A DNA stretch of 64,000 nucleotides from Paenibacillus antarcticus. GTDB lineage: Bacteria; Bacillota; Bacilli; Paenibacillales; Paenibacillaceae. The stretch's first letter is position 1, and each line of letters opens with the position of its first letter. Made by a program: the position numbers and the translations under genes. Below are positions 17,414-26,037 of the stretch, piece after piece. The notes below the pieces were generated by a model, which made no database searches, was not told the DNA's origin, and was given only the letters and a program-made list of their open reading frames with translations. Where the stretch lies: assembly GCF_001637225.1 (NCBI RefSeq), contig NZ_LVJI01000015.1:1-64000 (forward strand). The letters are read 5' to 3'.

Positions 17414-18841
17414 TTACATTCCGATCGCATTTCCATCAACAGCAAGCATGGCTTCCCCTAGTACTTCAGACAAAGTCGGGTGTGGATGAATGGTCTGACT
17501 CACTTCCCAAGGTGTTGCATTTAATACCTGTGCTAATGCGGCTTCACTGATTAAATCAGTCACATGTACCCCAATCATTTGTACGCCTAGAATATCATTG
17601 GTCTTAACATCGGCAACAACTTTGACGAATCCATCCTTGCTTCCATGTACTAAGGATTTCCCAATTGCCTGAAAAGGAAACTTCCCAACCTTTACATCCA
17701 ATCCTCTTTCCTTAGACTCTTTCTCTGTGTAACCGACACTTGCTACTTCTGGACGGGTATACACACAACGTGGAATGAGTTGTGATTCATAAGGATGTAC
17801 TGTCTCACCATGAATATGGTTTACCGCCGCAATGCCTTCATGACTAGCCGCATGCGCCAATTGCACGCCTCCAATCACATCTCCTATAGCATAGATGTGA
17901 GCTTCACCTGTCTGCATGAACTTATTAACAGCAATAAATCCTTTTTCTGTACGAACATCCGTATTCTCAATACCAATGTTCTCAATATTGGCTTGACGTC
18001 CAATGGATACCAGCAACTTCTCAGCCATGAGACTCACTGTTTGATCCCCTTGCTGGATATTCAACGTAAAGTTACCATCGTTTGCTTGATATGTATCCAC
18101 TAGCACTTTGCTTCCTGTTAGTACTTTAATACCACGACGGACAAAAATTCGTGTTAGCTCTTTCGAAACATCGCCATCTTCTTGTGGAAGCAGTTGATTA
18201 GCCGCTTCTACGATCGTTACCTGAACGCCGAAATCATTCAGCATCGAAGCCCATTCCACACCAATAGCACCACCACCGATAATGATTATAGATTGTGGTA
18301 ATTGTTCCATTAAGAGTGCTTCATCACTGCTAAGAATATGAATGCCATCTGGTTCAAGACCCGGCAATATCCGAGGACGGGAACCTGTAGCTATGATTAA
18401 ATGTGCTGGAACAACGGTTTCCATTTCTCCGTCTGAAAGCTCTATAGCTACAGCTCCACTCTTAGGTGAGAATATGGAAGGTCCAGTCACCCGACCTTTA
18501 CCGTGTAACACTTTTATTTTATTTTTACGCATTAAATATTGAACCCCTTGATGCAATTGTTCAACAATATCAGTCTTACGCTGCTGCACATTAGGGAATA
18601 CGACCTTCACTCCACTCGTCTCAATACCGTAGCTTTCGCTTTCTTTAATATCTGCATAAACTTCAGCACTTCGTAATAAAGACTTACTTGGTATACAACC
18701 TCGATGGAGACAGGTTCCGCCAAGCTTGTCTTCTTCAATAATAACGACATCTTTGCCTAATTGAGCAGCACGGATTGCGGCCACATACCCACCAGTTCCG
18801 CCTCCTAATATTGCAATATCACATGTAATAGTCATATACAT
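17414..18841 (-). CDS. lpdV: Dihydrolipoyl dehydrogenase (E3) of the Bkd complex
   Basis: FAD-dependent disulfide reductase that reoxidises the lipoyl arm of E2. It has FAD motif ILGGGTGGYVAAIRAAQLG, redox disulfide GGTCLHRGCIPSKSLL (about residue 42), NAD motif IIIIGGGAIGVEWASML (about 180), and C-terminal HPHPTLSEV with the catalytic His. 475 residues. In Bacillus lpdV follows ptb, bcd and buk; none is upstream here. Confidence 0.95.
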   Translation of the reverse strand: MYMTITCDIAILGGGTGGYVAAIRAAQLGKDVVIIEEDKLGGTCLHRGCIPSKSLLRSAEVYADIKESESYGIETSGVKVVFPNVQQRKTDIVEQLHQGVQYLMRKNKIKVLHGKGRVTGPSIFSPKSGAVAIELSDGEMETVVPAHLIIATGSRPRILPGLEPDGIHILSSDEALLMEQLPQSIIIIGGGAIGVEWASMLNDFGVQVTIVEAANQLLPQEDGDVSKELTRIFVRRGIKVLTGSKVLVDTYQANDGNFTLNIQQGDQTVSLMAEKLLVSIGRQANIENIGIENTDVRTEKGFIAVNKFMQTGEAHIYAIGDVIGGVQLAHAASHEGIAAVNHIHGETVHPYESQLIPRCVYTRPEVASVGYTEKESKERGLDVKVGKFPFQAIGKSLVHGSKDGFVKVVADVKTNDILGVQMIGVHVTDLISEAALAQVLNATPWEVSQTIHPHPTLSEVLGEAMLAVDGNAIGM

Positions 18842-19036
18842 CCTCCATCTATTTCGTTTTTACCTAATGGAACGTCACACCTCTAGTTACGATATTAACA
18901 TTCGAATACTCTCTTATATCTTACTCCTTTTCACTCGTATTACAAAGTTTAAAGGTTCAACACAAATAGACAACCCTGCACGAACACGGTATTATACATG
19001 GAGGTAAACATTCCAAGAAATAGGAAGGATTTAGCC

Positions 19037-19342
19037 ATGAAATTACTGATCACCCGTTTTATTGCCATTCTAATTTTAGTTATTCCAGGCTTAATGGCTA
19101 TGACTGGATTTCTGATGATGAAAGATTCCATATTTGATTTCATCTCATTACATGGTGACGATACCGTTACAGATCCATCCTTCCAATGGCTTCACTTTGG
19201 AGGAGGCCTAATTCTCTTTGTTGCAGGCATGGCTTTCCTAGGTGGCTGGATTCTAACCAGAGATCGCAAAAAAAATTACGTTGGTCCACGATTCAAAGAG
19301 AAACGTAAGCCTAAAGCAACTCAAACCCCTACTCAACCATAA
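19037..19342 (+). CDS. YqzF-like membrane protein (DUF2627)
   Basis: A 101-residue protein with two membrane helices (about residues 4-24 and 55-75) and a basic C-terminal tail (RDRKKNYVGPRFKEKRK). AGGAAGG stands before the ATG that gives MKLLITRF. Form and position beside the bkd genes fit the YqzF/DUF2627 family, function unknown. Divergent from lpdV. Confidence 0.75.
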   Translation: MKLLITRFIAILILVIPGLMAMTGFLMMKDSIFDFISLHGDDTVTDPSFQWLHFGGGLILFVAGMAFLGGWILTRDRKKNYVGPRFKEKRKPKATQTPTQP

Positions 19343-19400
19343 GTTTAACGTGAGGACTATCGGAATAACTAGAAACTTCATCAATCTTATTTGAACAAAT

Positions 19401-19440
19401 AAAGACTCTGTTGGCATATAGCAAACGGAGTCTTTTTGTA
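19401..19440. terminator. Terminator between yqzF-like gene and orphan gene
   Basis: AAAGACTC and GAGTCTTT bracket a partly paired centre, followed by TTTTG on the plus strand. It can serve the plus-strand gene and, less strongly, the convergent orphan gene. Confidence 0.75.
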
Positions 19441-19764
19441 TTATCTGGGATTATTTTGATTACTTGAAATGACATCAATTGCATTTAAAATATCTGATTG
19501 CTGTTGATTTGATGGGGGACCCAGTATGGGAAGTTCCGTTAACTTATCCGTGGTCAGTAAAACCTGTAATACATTATCACGAGTATATATCACAGAATCT
19601 ATATTAAAGAACCCGGCCAATAGTGCACCAATTAAAGATATCTGTTGTGGAGTTAAATTCGGGGTAGATAAGTTCGTGCCTTGCCCCTTGTTGGAAATTA
19701 GAACTTTTTTTTTCATCTTTTTTTTCTTAGAGGGAACACTCACAATCACCCCACCCTTCACCAC
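19441..19764 (-). CDS. Small basic orphan protein, possibly spore related
   Basis: Not recognised. 107 codons from a GTG start (AGGAG 5-8 bases upstream). The N-terminus is a Lys tract (PSKKKKMKKKVLISNKG). A compact hydrophobic part follows, LTPQQISLIGALLAGFFNID (about residues 37-56), with a Gln/Asn-rich tail. It resembles the protein at 22760-23080 in plan: basic tail, then a roughly 65-residue apolar domain with an ALLxxGxxxxD core. Real gene because of start site, terminator and composition; function unknown. Confidence 0.65.
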   Translation of the reverse strand: MVKGGVIVSVPSKKKKMKKKVLISNKGQGTNLSTPNLTPQQISLIGALLAGFFNIDSVIYTRDNVLQVLLTTDKLTELPILGPPSNQQQSDILNAIDVISSNQNNPR

Positions 19765-19851
19765 AAATTCTCCTTCCTATAACATATAGCAAGAATCTAG
19801 AATTGGTGATATGGATAAGCACATTTTTGCATATATAAAGTGTATATTCTT

Positions 19852-20064
19852 TTATTCGTATAAGGCATCCCGAAGCTTACTTGACATTCTTGACTCCTTA
19901 GAACTAGATTTCAGCACTGATTTTCTTAAGGATAAGTTCAACTGAACGCATTTCTCTAAATCCTCCACAAGTTGATTCAGGAGCATTTGCGTGTTCAAAT
20001 CAAGCGCCCCTTCCGTTTCCAAAGCTGCAATTCGTTCTTTATATTGTTCTACCGTGTTGTTCAT
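19852..20064 (-). CDS. Small coiled-coil orphan protein
   Basis: Not recognised. 70 residues, almost wholly helical with heptad-like spacing (YKERIAALETEGALDLNTQM, then LVEDLEKCVQLNLSLRKSV) and a Ser/Lys-rich end. AGGAGG lies 7 bases before the ATG. It is 87 bp upstream of the basic orphan gene and probably co-transcribed with it. Confidence 0.65.
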   Translation of the reverse strand: MNNTVEQYKERIAALETEGALDLNTQMLLNQLVEDLEKCVQLNLSLRKSVLKSSSKESRMSSKLRDALYE

Positions 20065-20185
20065 TTTATTTCCTCCTATTTGGGTACTATTTATGTGTTT
20101 GAAGTTTTGTTAATATGGATAAATGACTGGGAAATTGATAATCCCCACATAATACTTTGAGGCATAATGAAAGGAAGATGTACGG

Positions 20186-20755
20186 TTGGCACAATTATTT
20201 TTTAAATATGGCGCTATGAATAGCGGTAAATCCATTGAAATTCTTAAAGTTGCTCATAATTATGAGGAACAGAATAAACATGTTTTGATCTTCACATCAG
20301 CGATCGATGATCGAGATGAAGTTGGTTACGTATCTTCAAGAATTGGCTTACGTAAAGAAGCAATCCCCATTTATGAGGATACTGATATTTTTCGAATCGT
20401 ACAAGAGCATCATCCTAAACCTTCATGTATTCTAATCGATGAATGCCAGTTCATGGCTGAGAATGGTATTCTTCAGCTTGTCCGAATCGTCGACGAACTT
20501 CAGGTTCCCGTCATGGCATTTGGACTGAAAAATGATTTTCAAAACAACCTCTTTGAAGGCAGTAAATTCATGCTGATTTATGCTGACAAAATTGAAGAAT
20601 TAAAAACAATCTGCTGGTTCTGTGAACGGAAGGCAACCATGACCTTAAGAGTAGAGAATGGGAAACCTATCTATACAGGACAACAAATCCAGATCGGTGG
20701 AAATGAGACGTATTATCCAGTATGTCGTAAATGCCATGCCAACCCATCACTATAA
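20186..20755 (+). CDS. tdk: Thymidine kinase
   Basis: Type II thymidine kinase: phosphorylates thymidine with ATP for salvage. Walker [17 protein letters not shown] at residue 6, Walker [11 protein letters not shown] at about 87, zinc Cys pairs CWFC (about 145) and CRKC (about 182), and the substrate lasso between. 189 residues, TTG start after AAAGGAAG. Cytoplasmic. Single gene in the accessory segment; thymidine supply pairs naturally with pdp. Confidence 0.93.
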   Translation: MAQLFFKYGAMNSGKSIEILKVAHNYEEQNKHVLIFTSAIDDRDEVGYVSSRIGLRKEAIPIYEDTDIFRIVQEHHPKPSCILIDECQFMAENGILQLVRIVDELQVPVMAFGLKNDFQNNLFEGSKFMLIYADKIEELKTICWFCERKATMTLRVENGKPIYTGQQIQIGGNETYYPVCRKCHANPSL

Positions 20756-20862
20756 CAATACAACACAAAAAAAGCTCTTCCACACCCCATTTTCTAAAAT
20801 GACGGATTGTAAATCCAGGTGAGACAAGGCTTGACGATTCATTCTTAGAGAGGAGTTTATCT

Positions 20863-21594
20863 ATGGAAGCAGCTATCATTGGAAGCTTTATATCAGCTAT
20901 GGCTACTGTACTCGGAGCTGTTCCTTTATTCTTCGTAAAAAGTCTTTCTGAGAAGTGGAAGGATATCCTAATCGCCTTTACAGCAGGAATCATGGTATCC
21001 GCCTGTACGTTTGGATTGATGCCTCAAGCAGTTAATGAATCAGGAATCATAGCACTAACTATTGGGTTGTTACTAGGTATTATTGTTCTTGACCTCATTG
21101 AGAAGAGCATTCCACATATCGATGTTGAGAATGATTCTGGTATTAGTACGTTCGATTCTAAATCTCTGCTTGTCATTATTGCACTCTTCATCCATAACAT
21201 CCCTGAAGGCCTTAGTACAGGCTTTAGCTTTGCCAGTGATAACGACATCTTAGGACCCATGGTAGCCATCTCTATTGGTGCACAGAATATGCCAGAAGGG
21301 TTAATCCTAGCCATATTCTTAATGAATTCTAACGTAACGAAACTCAATGCATTTCTACTCGTTGCAGTCACAGGCTTTATAGAAGTTATTGCTGCTATTG
21401 TAGGTTACTTTGCCGCAAGTTACATAGAATCTTTAATCGGTTACGGTCTAGCTTTCGCCGCCGGAGCCATGATGTTTATCGTGTATAAAGAACTTATTCC
21501 TGAAAGTCATGGACATGGATATGAAAGACCTTCCACATACTCTTTTATCATTGGCCTACTTGCGATGGTATACATCAGTTACATGTTTAGTTAA
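20863..21594 (+). CDS. ZIP-family metal transporter
   Basis: Divalent metal permease (zinc or similar) of the GufA/ZupT-like branch. Eight hydrophobic segments in 243 residues. The signature metal helices show ALFIHNIPEGLSTGFSF (TM4, about residue 105) and ISIGAQNMPEGLILAIF (TM5, about 138). The ATG follows GAGAGGAG. No metal-box promoter was identified upstream. Confidence 0.9.
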   Translation: MEAAIIGSFISAMATVLGAVPLFFVKSLSEKWKDILIAFTAGIMVSACTFGLMPQAVNESGIIALTIGLLLGIIVLDLIEKSIPHIDVENDSGISTFDSKSLLVIIALFIHNIPEGLSTGFSFASDNDILGPMVAISIGAQNMPEGLILAIFLMNSNVTKLNAFLLVAVTGFIEVIAAIVGYFAASYIESLIGYGLAFAAGAMMFIVYKELIPESHGHGYERPSTYSFIIGLLAMVYISYMFS

Positions 21595-21612
21595 ACCCTG
21601 AATGAACAGAGG

Positions 21613-22443
21613 CTATTCTTCGTCTTGAGAAAAGGTAGCCTCTCCCACCTGAAAGATGCCATTCTTATAGCTATATTCAATCTCAAGCTCTCCGATAAAT
21701 TCGCCTGGCGATATCTGTACCGCAGCCGATGCCTTTAGTATATTGTTCTCGATATGATAATGAATAATATTACCAATGAAAGGCTCATCGAACCAGTGTT
21801 CTCTCTCCGTATTTAACTTGTCATTTGTAAGTAGCGTCTGATGACCGTTGATATACATATCAATTCCTTTACTTGTAACAGCACCCGTAAATTGTTTCTT
21901 CATAGCAATCAAAGCATCTTCCACCTTAATTTCATTTCCTGAATCGCCTTCTCTTAAGCGCAGTTCACTGATATATACACCCGTACCATAACCCGTAGTA
22001 AGAATAACAGCAATCTCATTCTTTCCGTCCCCATTTAGATCTACCGATATAATTTCAGGAGCATACGTCGGGTTTGTTACATTATAACCATCTAACTTTC
22101 GACTGAATTGATCTGTGATCAGTTGCAAATTTTCATAGATCCCATCTTCACTTTCCTTGCCTGTGATTTCTATATTATCCAGTTGTGAGATCACTTTTTC
22201 TTTCGGCTCATGTATTTCAACTTCTTTTGTATTCGCATTATAAGATACTATTTTATTGAACGCTTCTGTAATGGTCGTTAAAGGTACCATAACTCGTCCA
22301 TTTATAATTTGTGGAGGTGTCTCAGTATAACGTTCATTACCATTTATAATTAATTTGATTGGGTTAGAAGCGAAAGCTATAACAGAAGTTCCAAGTAATA
22401 CACAGACAGCAGTGGATATAACAACCCACTTCCTAGATTTCAA
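21613..22443 (-). CDS. Secreted stalk-domain protein with calcium-loop-like segment
   Basis: Exported protein: signal peptide (VVISTAVCVLLGTSVIAFAS), then a copper-amine-oxidase-N-type stalk domain (INGRVMVPLTTITEAFNKIV, about residues 45-80), then a domain of about 190 residues that includes VDLNGDGKNEIAV, an FG-GAP/EF-like Asp loop. No enzyme motif. A TTG start is preferred, with AAAGGTGG 7 bases upstream. Stalk-domain proteins are common wall or surface proteins in Paenibacillus; exact role unknown. Confidence 0.75.
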   Translation of the reverse strand: MKSRKWVVISTAVCVLLGTSVIAFASNPIKLIINGNERYTETPPQIINGRVMVPLTTITEAFNKIVSYNANTKEVEIHEPKEKVISQLDNIEITGKESEDGIYENLQLITDQFSRKLDGYNVTNPTYAPEIISVDLNGDGKNEIAVILTTGYGTGVYISELRLREGDSGNEIKVEDALIAMKKQFTGAVTSKGIDMYINGHQTLLTNDKLNTEREHWFDEPFIGNIIHYHIENNILKASAAVQISPGEFIGELEIEYSYKNGIFQVGEATFSQDEE

Positions 22444-22553
22444 TGATAACCCACCTTTCATGCTGTACTAAATACTTATGTCTTTATCGTATGCTCATTT
22501 TAGCAAAATTTCCAGAAAAAAGATTGTAACTATTTCATTATGAGCAATTTAAC

Positions 22554-22583
22554 GAATAAACACCCTTTATAAGGTGCTTATTC
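22554..22583 (-). terminator. Hairpin after the 41-residue ORF
   Basis: GAATAAACACC and AAGGTGCTTATTC form an imperfect stem 20-50 bp after the small gene's stop. The T-tract is weak. Confidence 0.45.
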
Positions 22584-22603
22584 ATGTTCATTATATAGAG
22601 AAT

Positions 22604-22729
22604 CTAATCTCTTGTGGGTGTAGCACTTAAAGTTTCAATCTCAGAACTTCCAAATATAAATAACGCAACTAGTATAACGATTACTAAACTCTCCGCGAAA
22701 AAAGCACCATCAAATTTAAGATCACTCAT
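22604..22729 (-). CDS. 41-residue single-helix membrane peptide
   Basis: Not recognised. The product starts MSDLKFDGAF, has one hydrophobic helix (SLVIVILVALFIFGSS) and ends ETLSATPTRD. AGAGG is 8 bases upstream of the ATG. It starts 30 bp after the orphan gene at 22760 ends and probably shares its transcript. Size and plan recall short sporulation membrane peptides such as the YjcZ group, but no family motif is clear. Confidence 0.6.
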   Translation of the reverse strand: MSDLKFDGAFFAESLVIVILVALFIFGSSEIETLSATPTRD

Positions 22730-22759
22730 GGATTCAACCTCTTCCCTTGTATGAATTCA

Positions 22760-23080
22760 TCACCCTTCTGTATTTCCCCTAATCCCTTGGATAAGCTCAT
22801 CTAATGTCAAATTCCCATTATTGTTAATGAAATCAATCAAATTATTCACATTGGAATTATCCATTTTTTTCAGCGTGTTATATTGACCCACTAAACTAAC
22901 AATCATTGTTGCTTGTCTAAATAACTGCACAGCATCAACGCGTAATTTACCTGTTACAAGTAGCGCAGCCACAATGATTTCTAGATTATTTCCCTGCAGA
23001 GAATCCATAATAGACGGTTCGCTTTTTTTACTATTTTTCGACGATTTATTGGTCTTACTTTTTTTCCCAATGGAAGTCAT
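22760..23080 (-). CDS. Small basic orphan protein, relative of the 19441 gene by plan
   Basis: Not recognised. 106 residues: a Lys/Ser/Asn-rich start (KKSKTNKSSKNSKKSEPS), then an apolar domain LEIIVAALLVTGKLRVDAVQ (about residues 33-52), then an Asn-rich stretch and a C-terminal LTLDELIQGIRG. GGAGG precedes the ATG. A sigma-K -10-like CATATCGTA lies about 80 bp upstream (23163-23171, minus strand), but no -35 partner is convincing. Confidence 0.65.
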   Translation of the reverse strand: MTSIGKKSKTNKSSKNSKKSEPSIMDSLQGNNLEIIVAALLVTGKLRVDAVQLFRQATMIVSLVGQYNTLKKMDNSNVNNLIDFINNNGNLTLDELIQGIRGNTEG

Positions 23081-23361
23081 TTATTCTTCCTCCCACCATA
23101 TTTTGTCCTTGCTCAGCATGCTTGGTGTGAGGCGAGGACTAGAGATGCACTTGAATCCAATCTACGATATGATCTTTGTTTAATAATATATTCAACAATA
23201 ATGCTCACGTTACTACTAAATTCCTTAAACATGACCCTATTTCAAATGATGACGTCACATTCCATACTTGTACTTCACTGATGAATAGGTAACTTAGCCG
23301 ACACCAGCTAGTCAAATAACTCATAAAATGCTTTAAGAGTTGAAAGGAGGCTGACTAACAA

Positions 23362-23583
23362 ATGGAGGCATATTATAACTGCGTGTGTTGTATGAATCGA
23401 AGAGTTCGTATCCTTACCGTAGACGGGAACAGACATGAAGGTGTTATAACTGGTGTAGATAACCAATATGTTTATTTAAGAACAGACTCACCTAGAAACC
23501 AGGTACACACATCTGCCTTTTACCCAGCTAATCAAATTTTAACCTTGAGTTTATTTACTTTATTAGCAATTGCATTGATATAG
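23362..23583 (+). CDS. Small Sm-like or coat-like protein
   Basis: Not assigned to a family. 73 residues. After a Cys-rich start (YNCVCCMNRR) comes RVRILTVDGNRHEGVITGVD and then YVYLRTD, a strand pattern like an Sm-fold barrel; the end is hydrophobic (ILTLSLFTLLAIALI). AAGGAGG is upstream of the ATG. Several spore-coat-associated proteins of Bacilli share such a barrel, hence the guess. Confidence 0.6.
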   Translation: MEAYYNCVCCMNRRVRILTVDGNRHEGVITGVDNQYVYLRTDSPRNQVHTSAFYPANQILTLSLFTLLAIALI

Positions 23584-23708
23584 TAGCAAGATACTGATGG
23601 CTTCTGAAATTTGTCAGAAGTCATCTTTATTAATTACTTGATTAACAGTTATAATGACAATATATTTCTAATAGCACATCACATCATTAATATGAAAGGG
23701 AACCATCG

Positions 23709-24962
23709 ATGAATCTCATAAAAGATTTACTGCTTCAACTTACACTTATCGTTCTTCCCATGTTTACATACCATACCTTCTTTGCAGAGAAATTATCAAA
23801 GGAGAAGATAGAGAAGTTAGTTATGACAGCATTATGGGGATTGTCTGTCATCTTTTGTATGTCCTTTCCTGCAACTTATGGTCCAGGTTACCAATTGGAT
23901 TTAGAAATTATCCCTCTGTTATTAGGGACATTATACAGTGGAATTAGAAATGGTATATTCCTAGCGGCAGTTGCCATCGTATATCGACTACTTTATTTCG
24001 GGGTTGACATAGGATTGTATGTAACGATTCTCACGATGCTATGTACTGTACCACTATTCTTATATTGCCGAAAACCGTTTAATCAAGCACCAAGAGAAAA
24101 AAAACTTAAAATTGCCGTTTTACTTTCTCTTTACTTCTCCATTGCTGGCTTTTCCATGTTTTGTTTATTATTAGGATTTTCACTAGTATATTTAAGAATA
24201 CTAATTATCCATACCTCGTTTATTGTAGTGTTCATTTGGTTTTTCACCATTCTAAATGAGTACATAAGAACCATTAGCCAAATGCGATTAGAGATTCAGG
24301 AATTGGGCAAGTTACAGGTAATGAGGGATATCACAAGCGTATTTGCACATGAAATTAGGAATCCTATGCAAGTGTCTCGGGGTTTCCTTCAACTTCTAAA
24401 TGATCCTGATTTATCTGATAAAAAGAAAAGATATATTGAATTATCCATCGAAGAGTTAGATCGTGCAGACGAGATAATAAGTGATTTGTTAATATTCGCC
24501 AAACCATCTAATAACAGAATGAACAGAATAGATATTGGTGCTGAATTAAACCGTGTTTTAAACATTACAAAAGCTTATTCCATTTCCCTTAATGTTGAGA
24601 TGAAATATCATATTTCTAATGACTGTTGGGCTTATGCTAACCCTCAAAAATTACGACAATGTCTAATAAATATTTTGAAAAATGCTATCGAGTCCATGCC
24701 AAATGGCGGATATGTTTGGGTGACTTGTATCCGAACTGGCGATGGAAATATAGAGATTATAATTCAAGATGAAGGAATAGGCATGTCGAAAGAGCAAGTT
24801 GACCGATTAGGAACACCGTTCTATTCTCTAAAAGAAAATGGAACCGGTTTAGGTATGATGGTAAGTTATCAAATTATTAGATCTTTCAAAGGTCAAATAA
24901 AAGTAACAAGTGAAAAGGAAGAAGGTACAGCCTTTTGTATCCTTTTACCTATTGTACGCTGA
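23709..24962 (+). CDS. KinB-like sporulation sensor histidine kinase
   Basis: Membrane sensor kinase. Residues 1-185 form five to six membrane helices of the LytS-type 5TM receptor kind (ILNxxYIR-like end at FTILNEYIRTI). A HisKA domain follows, with phospho-acceptor His about 214 in FAHEIRNPMQVSRGFLQ, then the N box (CLINILKNAIESMPNG), G1 (DEGIGMS) and G2 (GTGLGMMVSYQII). No extracytoplasmic sensor domain, as in KinB. No response regulator is beside it, so it is an orphan kinase that could feed the Spo0F-Spo0A phosphorelay. Confidence 0.85.
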   Translation: MNLIKDLLLQLTLIVLPMFTYHTFFAEKLSKEKIEKLVMTALWGLSVIFCMSFPATYGPGYQLDLEIIPLLLGTLYSGIRNGIFLAAVAIVYRLLYFGVDIGLYVTILTMLCTVPLFLYCRKPFNQAPREKKLKIAVLLSLYFSIAGFSMFCLLLGFSLVYLRILIIHTSFIVVFIWFFTILNEYIRTISQMRLEIQELGKLQVMRDITSVFAHEIRNPMQVSRGFLQLLNDPDLSDKKKRYIELSIEELDRADEIISDLLIFAKPSNNRMNRIDIGAELNRVLNITKAYSISLNVEMKYHISNDCWAYANPQKLRQCLINILKNAIESMPNGGYVWVTCIRTGDGNIEIIIQDEGIGMSKEQVDRLGTPFYSLKENGTGLGMMVSYQIIRSFKGQIKVTSEKEEGTAFCILLPIVR

Positions 24963-25057
24963 TACATCTCCTTAGATTAACAACTCACAATAGAAATTCA
25001 CGTCATTGTTGAATTGGGTAAGCCCACACAGCTCCAATATTAATTTTACAAACACAT

Positions 25058-25100
25058 AAGCCTGGGAGAAACTATTCAACCGTTTCTCCCAGGCTTTTAT
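25058..25100. terminator. Strong bidirectional terminator
   Basis: A 15-bp perfect stem, AAGCCTGGGAGAAAC / GTTTCTCCCAGGCTT, with a 9-base loop and T-rich sequence on the plus side. It separates the convergent kinase gene and ABC operon. Confidence 0.92.
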
Positions 25101-25131
25101 TCTTTACGTGACATAACAAAGCTATTTAAGA

Positions 25132-26025
25132 CTAACCTTTTATAGCCCCAACCATAATGCCTTTTTCAAAATACTTGGAAACAATTGGATAAAAGATTAG
25201 TACAGGAACACTCGATACGACAACGACCGCATATTTGATCGATTGCTTAAGTGCGTTGACTTCACCTTGATTGCTGTTCATGATCGCTTGGTTCGCCGCA
25301 TCCCCCATTTGGTTCTGAACGAGGATTTCTCTCAAAATCAGTTGAAGCGGGAATAATTCGCGCTCAGATAGGTAAATCATCGCATCAAAATAACCGTTCC
25401 ATCTACCAACACCGTAGAACATCATCATTACAGCGATAATCGGCGTGGAGAGCGGGAGAACAACTTTGATCAGCAATTGCATGTCGGTCGCTCCGTCAAT
25501 GAATGCACTTTCCTCAAGCTCCAGTGGAATGTTCTGTTGGAAATAAGTACGCATAATAATCATGTTGTATACACTGACCGCACCCGGAAGTATCATAACC
25601 CACATCGTATTAACAATCCCGAGTTGCTGGTTAACCAGATACGACGGGATCAGGCCACCGGAGAAAAACATCGTGAAGGTAAACAACATCGTAATGACGT
25701 TACGCCCTCTAAAATCTCTACGGGATAACGGATACGCTGCCAGCGTAGTCATAATCACGTTGACAGCTGTCCCCAGCACAGTGTAGATAATGGCATTCTT
25801 GAAGCCCATCCATATATCTTGGTTATCGAACACCCGCTTATAACCTTCTAACGTAAAACCTCTAGGCCAAAGCAATAATATATTATCGAAGATTTGCCGG
25901 GGGTCACTGAGTGATGCAAATACAACAAATAATAATGGATACAAAATAATCAGCGTAAAGATCCCAACTAATACAATATTTAGCCAATTAAAGATTTTGT
26001 CACTTCTAGATAATTGTAAATGCAT
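25132..26025 (-). CDS. Sugar ABC transporter permease, LplC/YtcP type
   Basis: One of two inner permeases of a CUT1-type carbohydrate importer. Six hydrophobic segments in 297 residues. The cytoplasmic EAA loop is ELEESAFIDGATDMQLLIKV (about residue 178). The C-terminus FEKGIMVGAIKG is typical of this family. Last gene of the solute-binding protein-permease-permease operon; no ATPase gene is present, so it presumably uses a shared MsmX-like ATPase encoded elsewhere. Confidence 0.92.
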   Translation of the reverse strand: MHLQLSRSDKIFNWLNIVLVGIFTLIILYPLLFVVFASLSDPRQIFDNILLLWPRGFTLEGYKRVFDNQDIWMGFKNAIIYTVLGTAVNVIMTTLAAYPLSRRDFRGRNVITMLFTFTMFFSGGLIPSYLVNQQLGIVNTMWVMILPGAVSVYNMIIMRTYFQQNIPLELEESAFIDGATDMQLLIKVVLPLSTPIIAVMMMFYGVGRWNGYFDAMIYLSERELFPLQLILREILVQNQMGDAANQAIMNSNQGEVNALKQSIKYAVVVVSSVPVLIFYPIVSKYFEKGIMVGAIKG

Positions 26026-26037
26026 AATTGTCCCTCC

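Noticed and set aside
21602..21650. Terminator between the ZIP gene and the stalk-domain gene
   Set aside because: AGAGGCTA / TAGCCTCT could pair, but the arms are inside coding sequence and no T-run follows.
23163..23171. Sigma-K promoter before the 22760 gene
   Set aside because: CATATCGTA fits the -10 pattern, but there is no matching -35 at 16-17 bases; left as a remark only.
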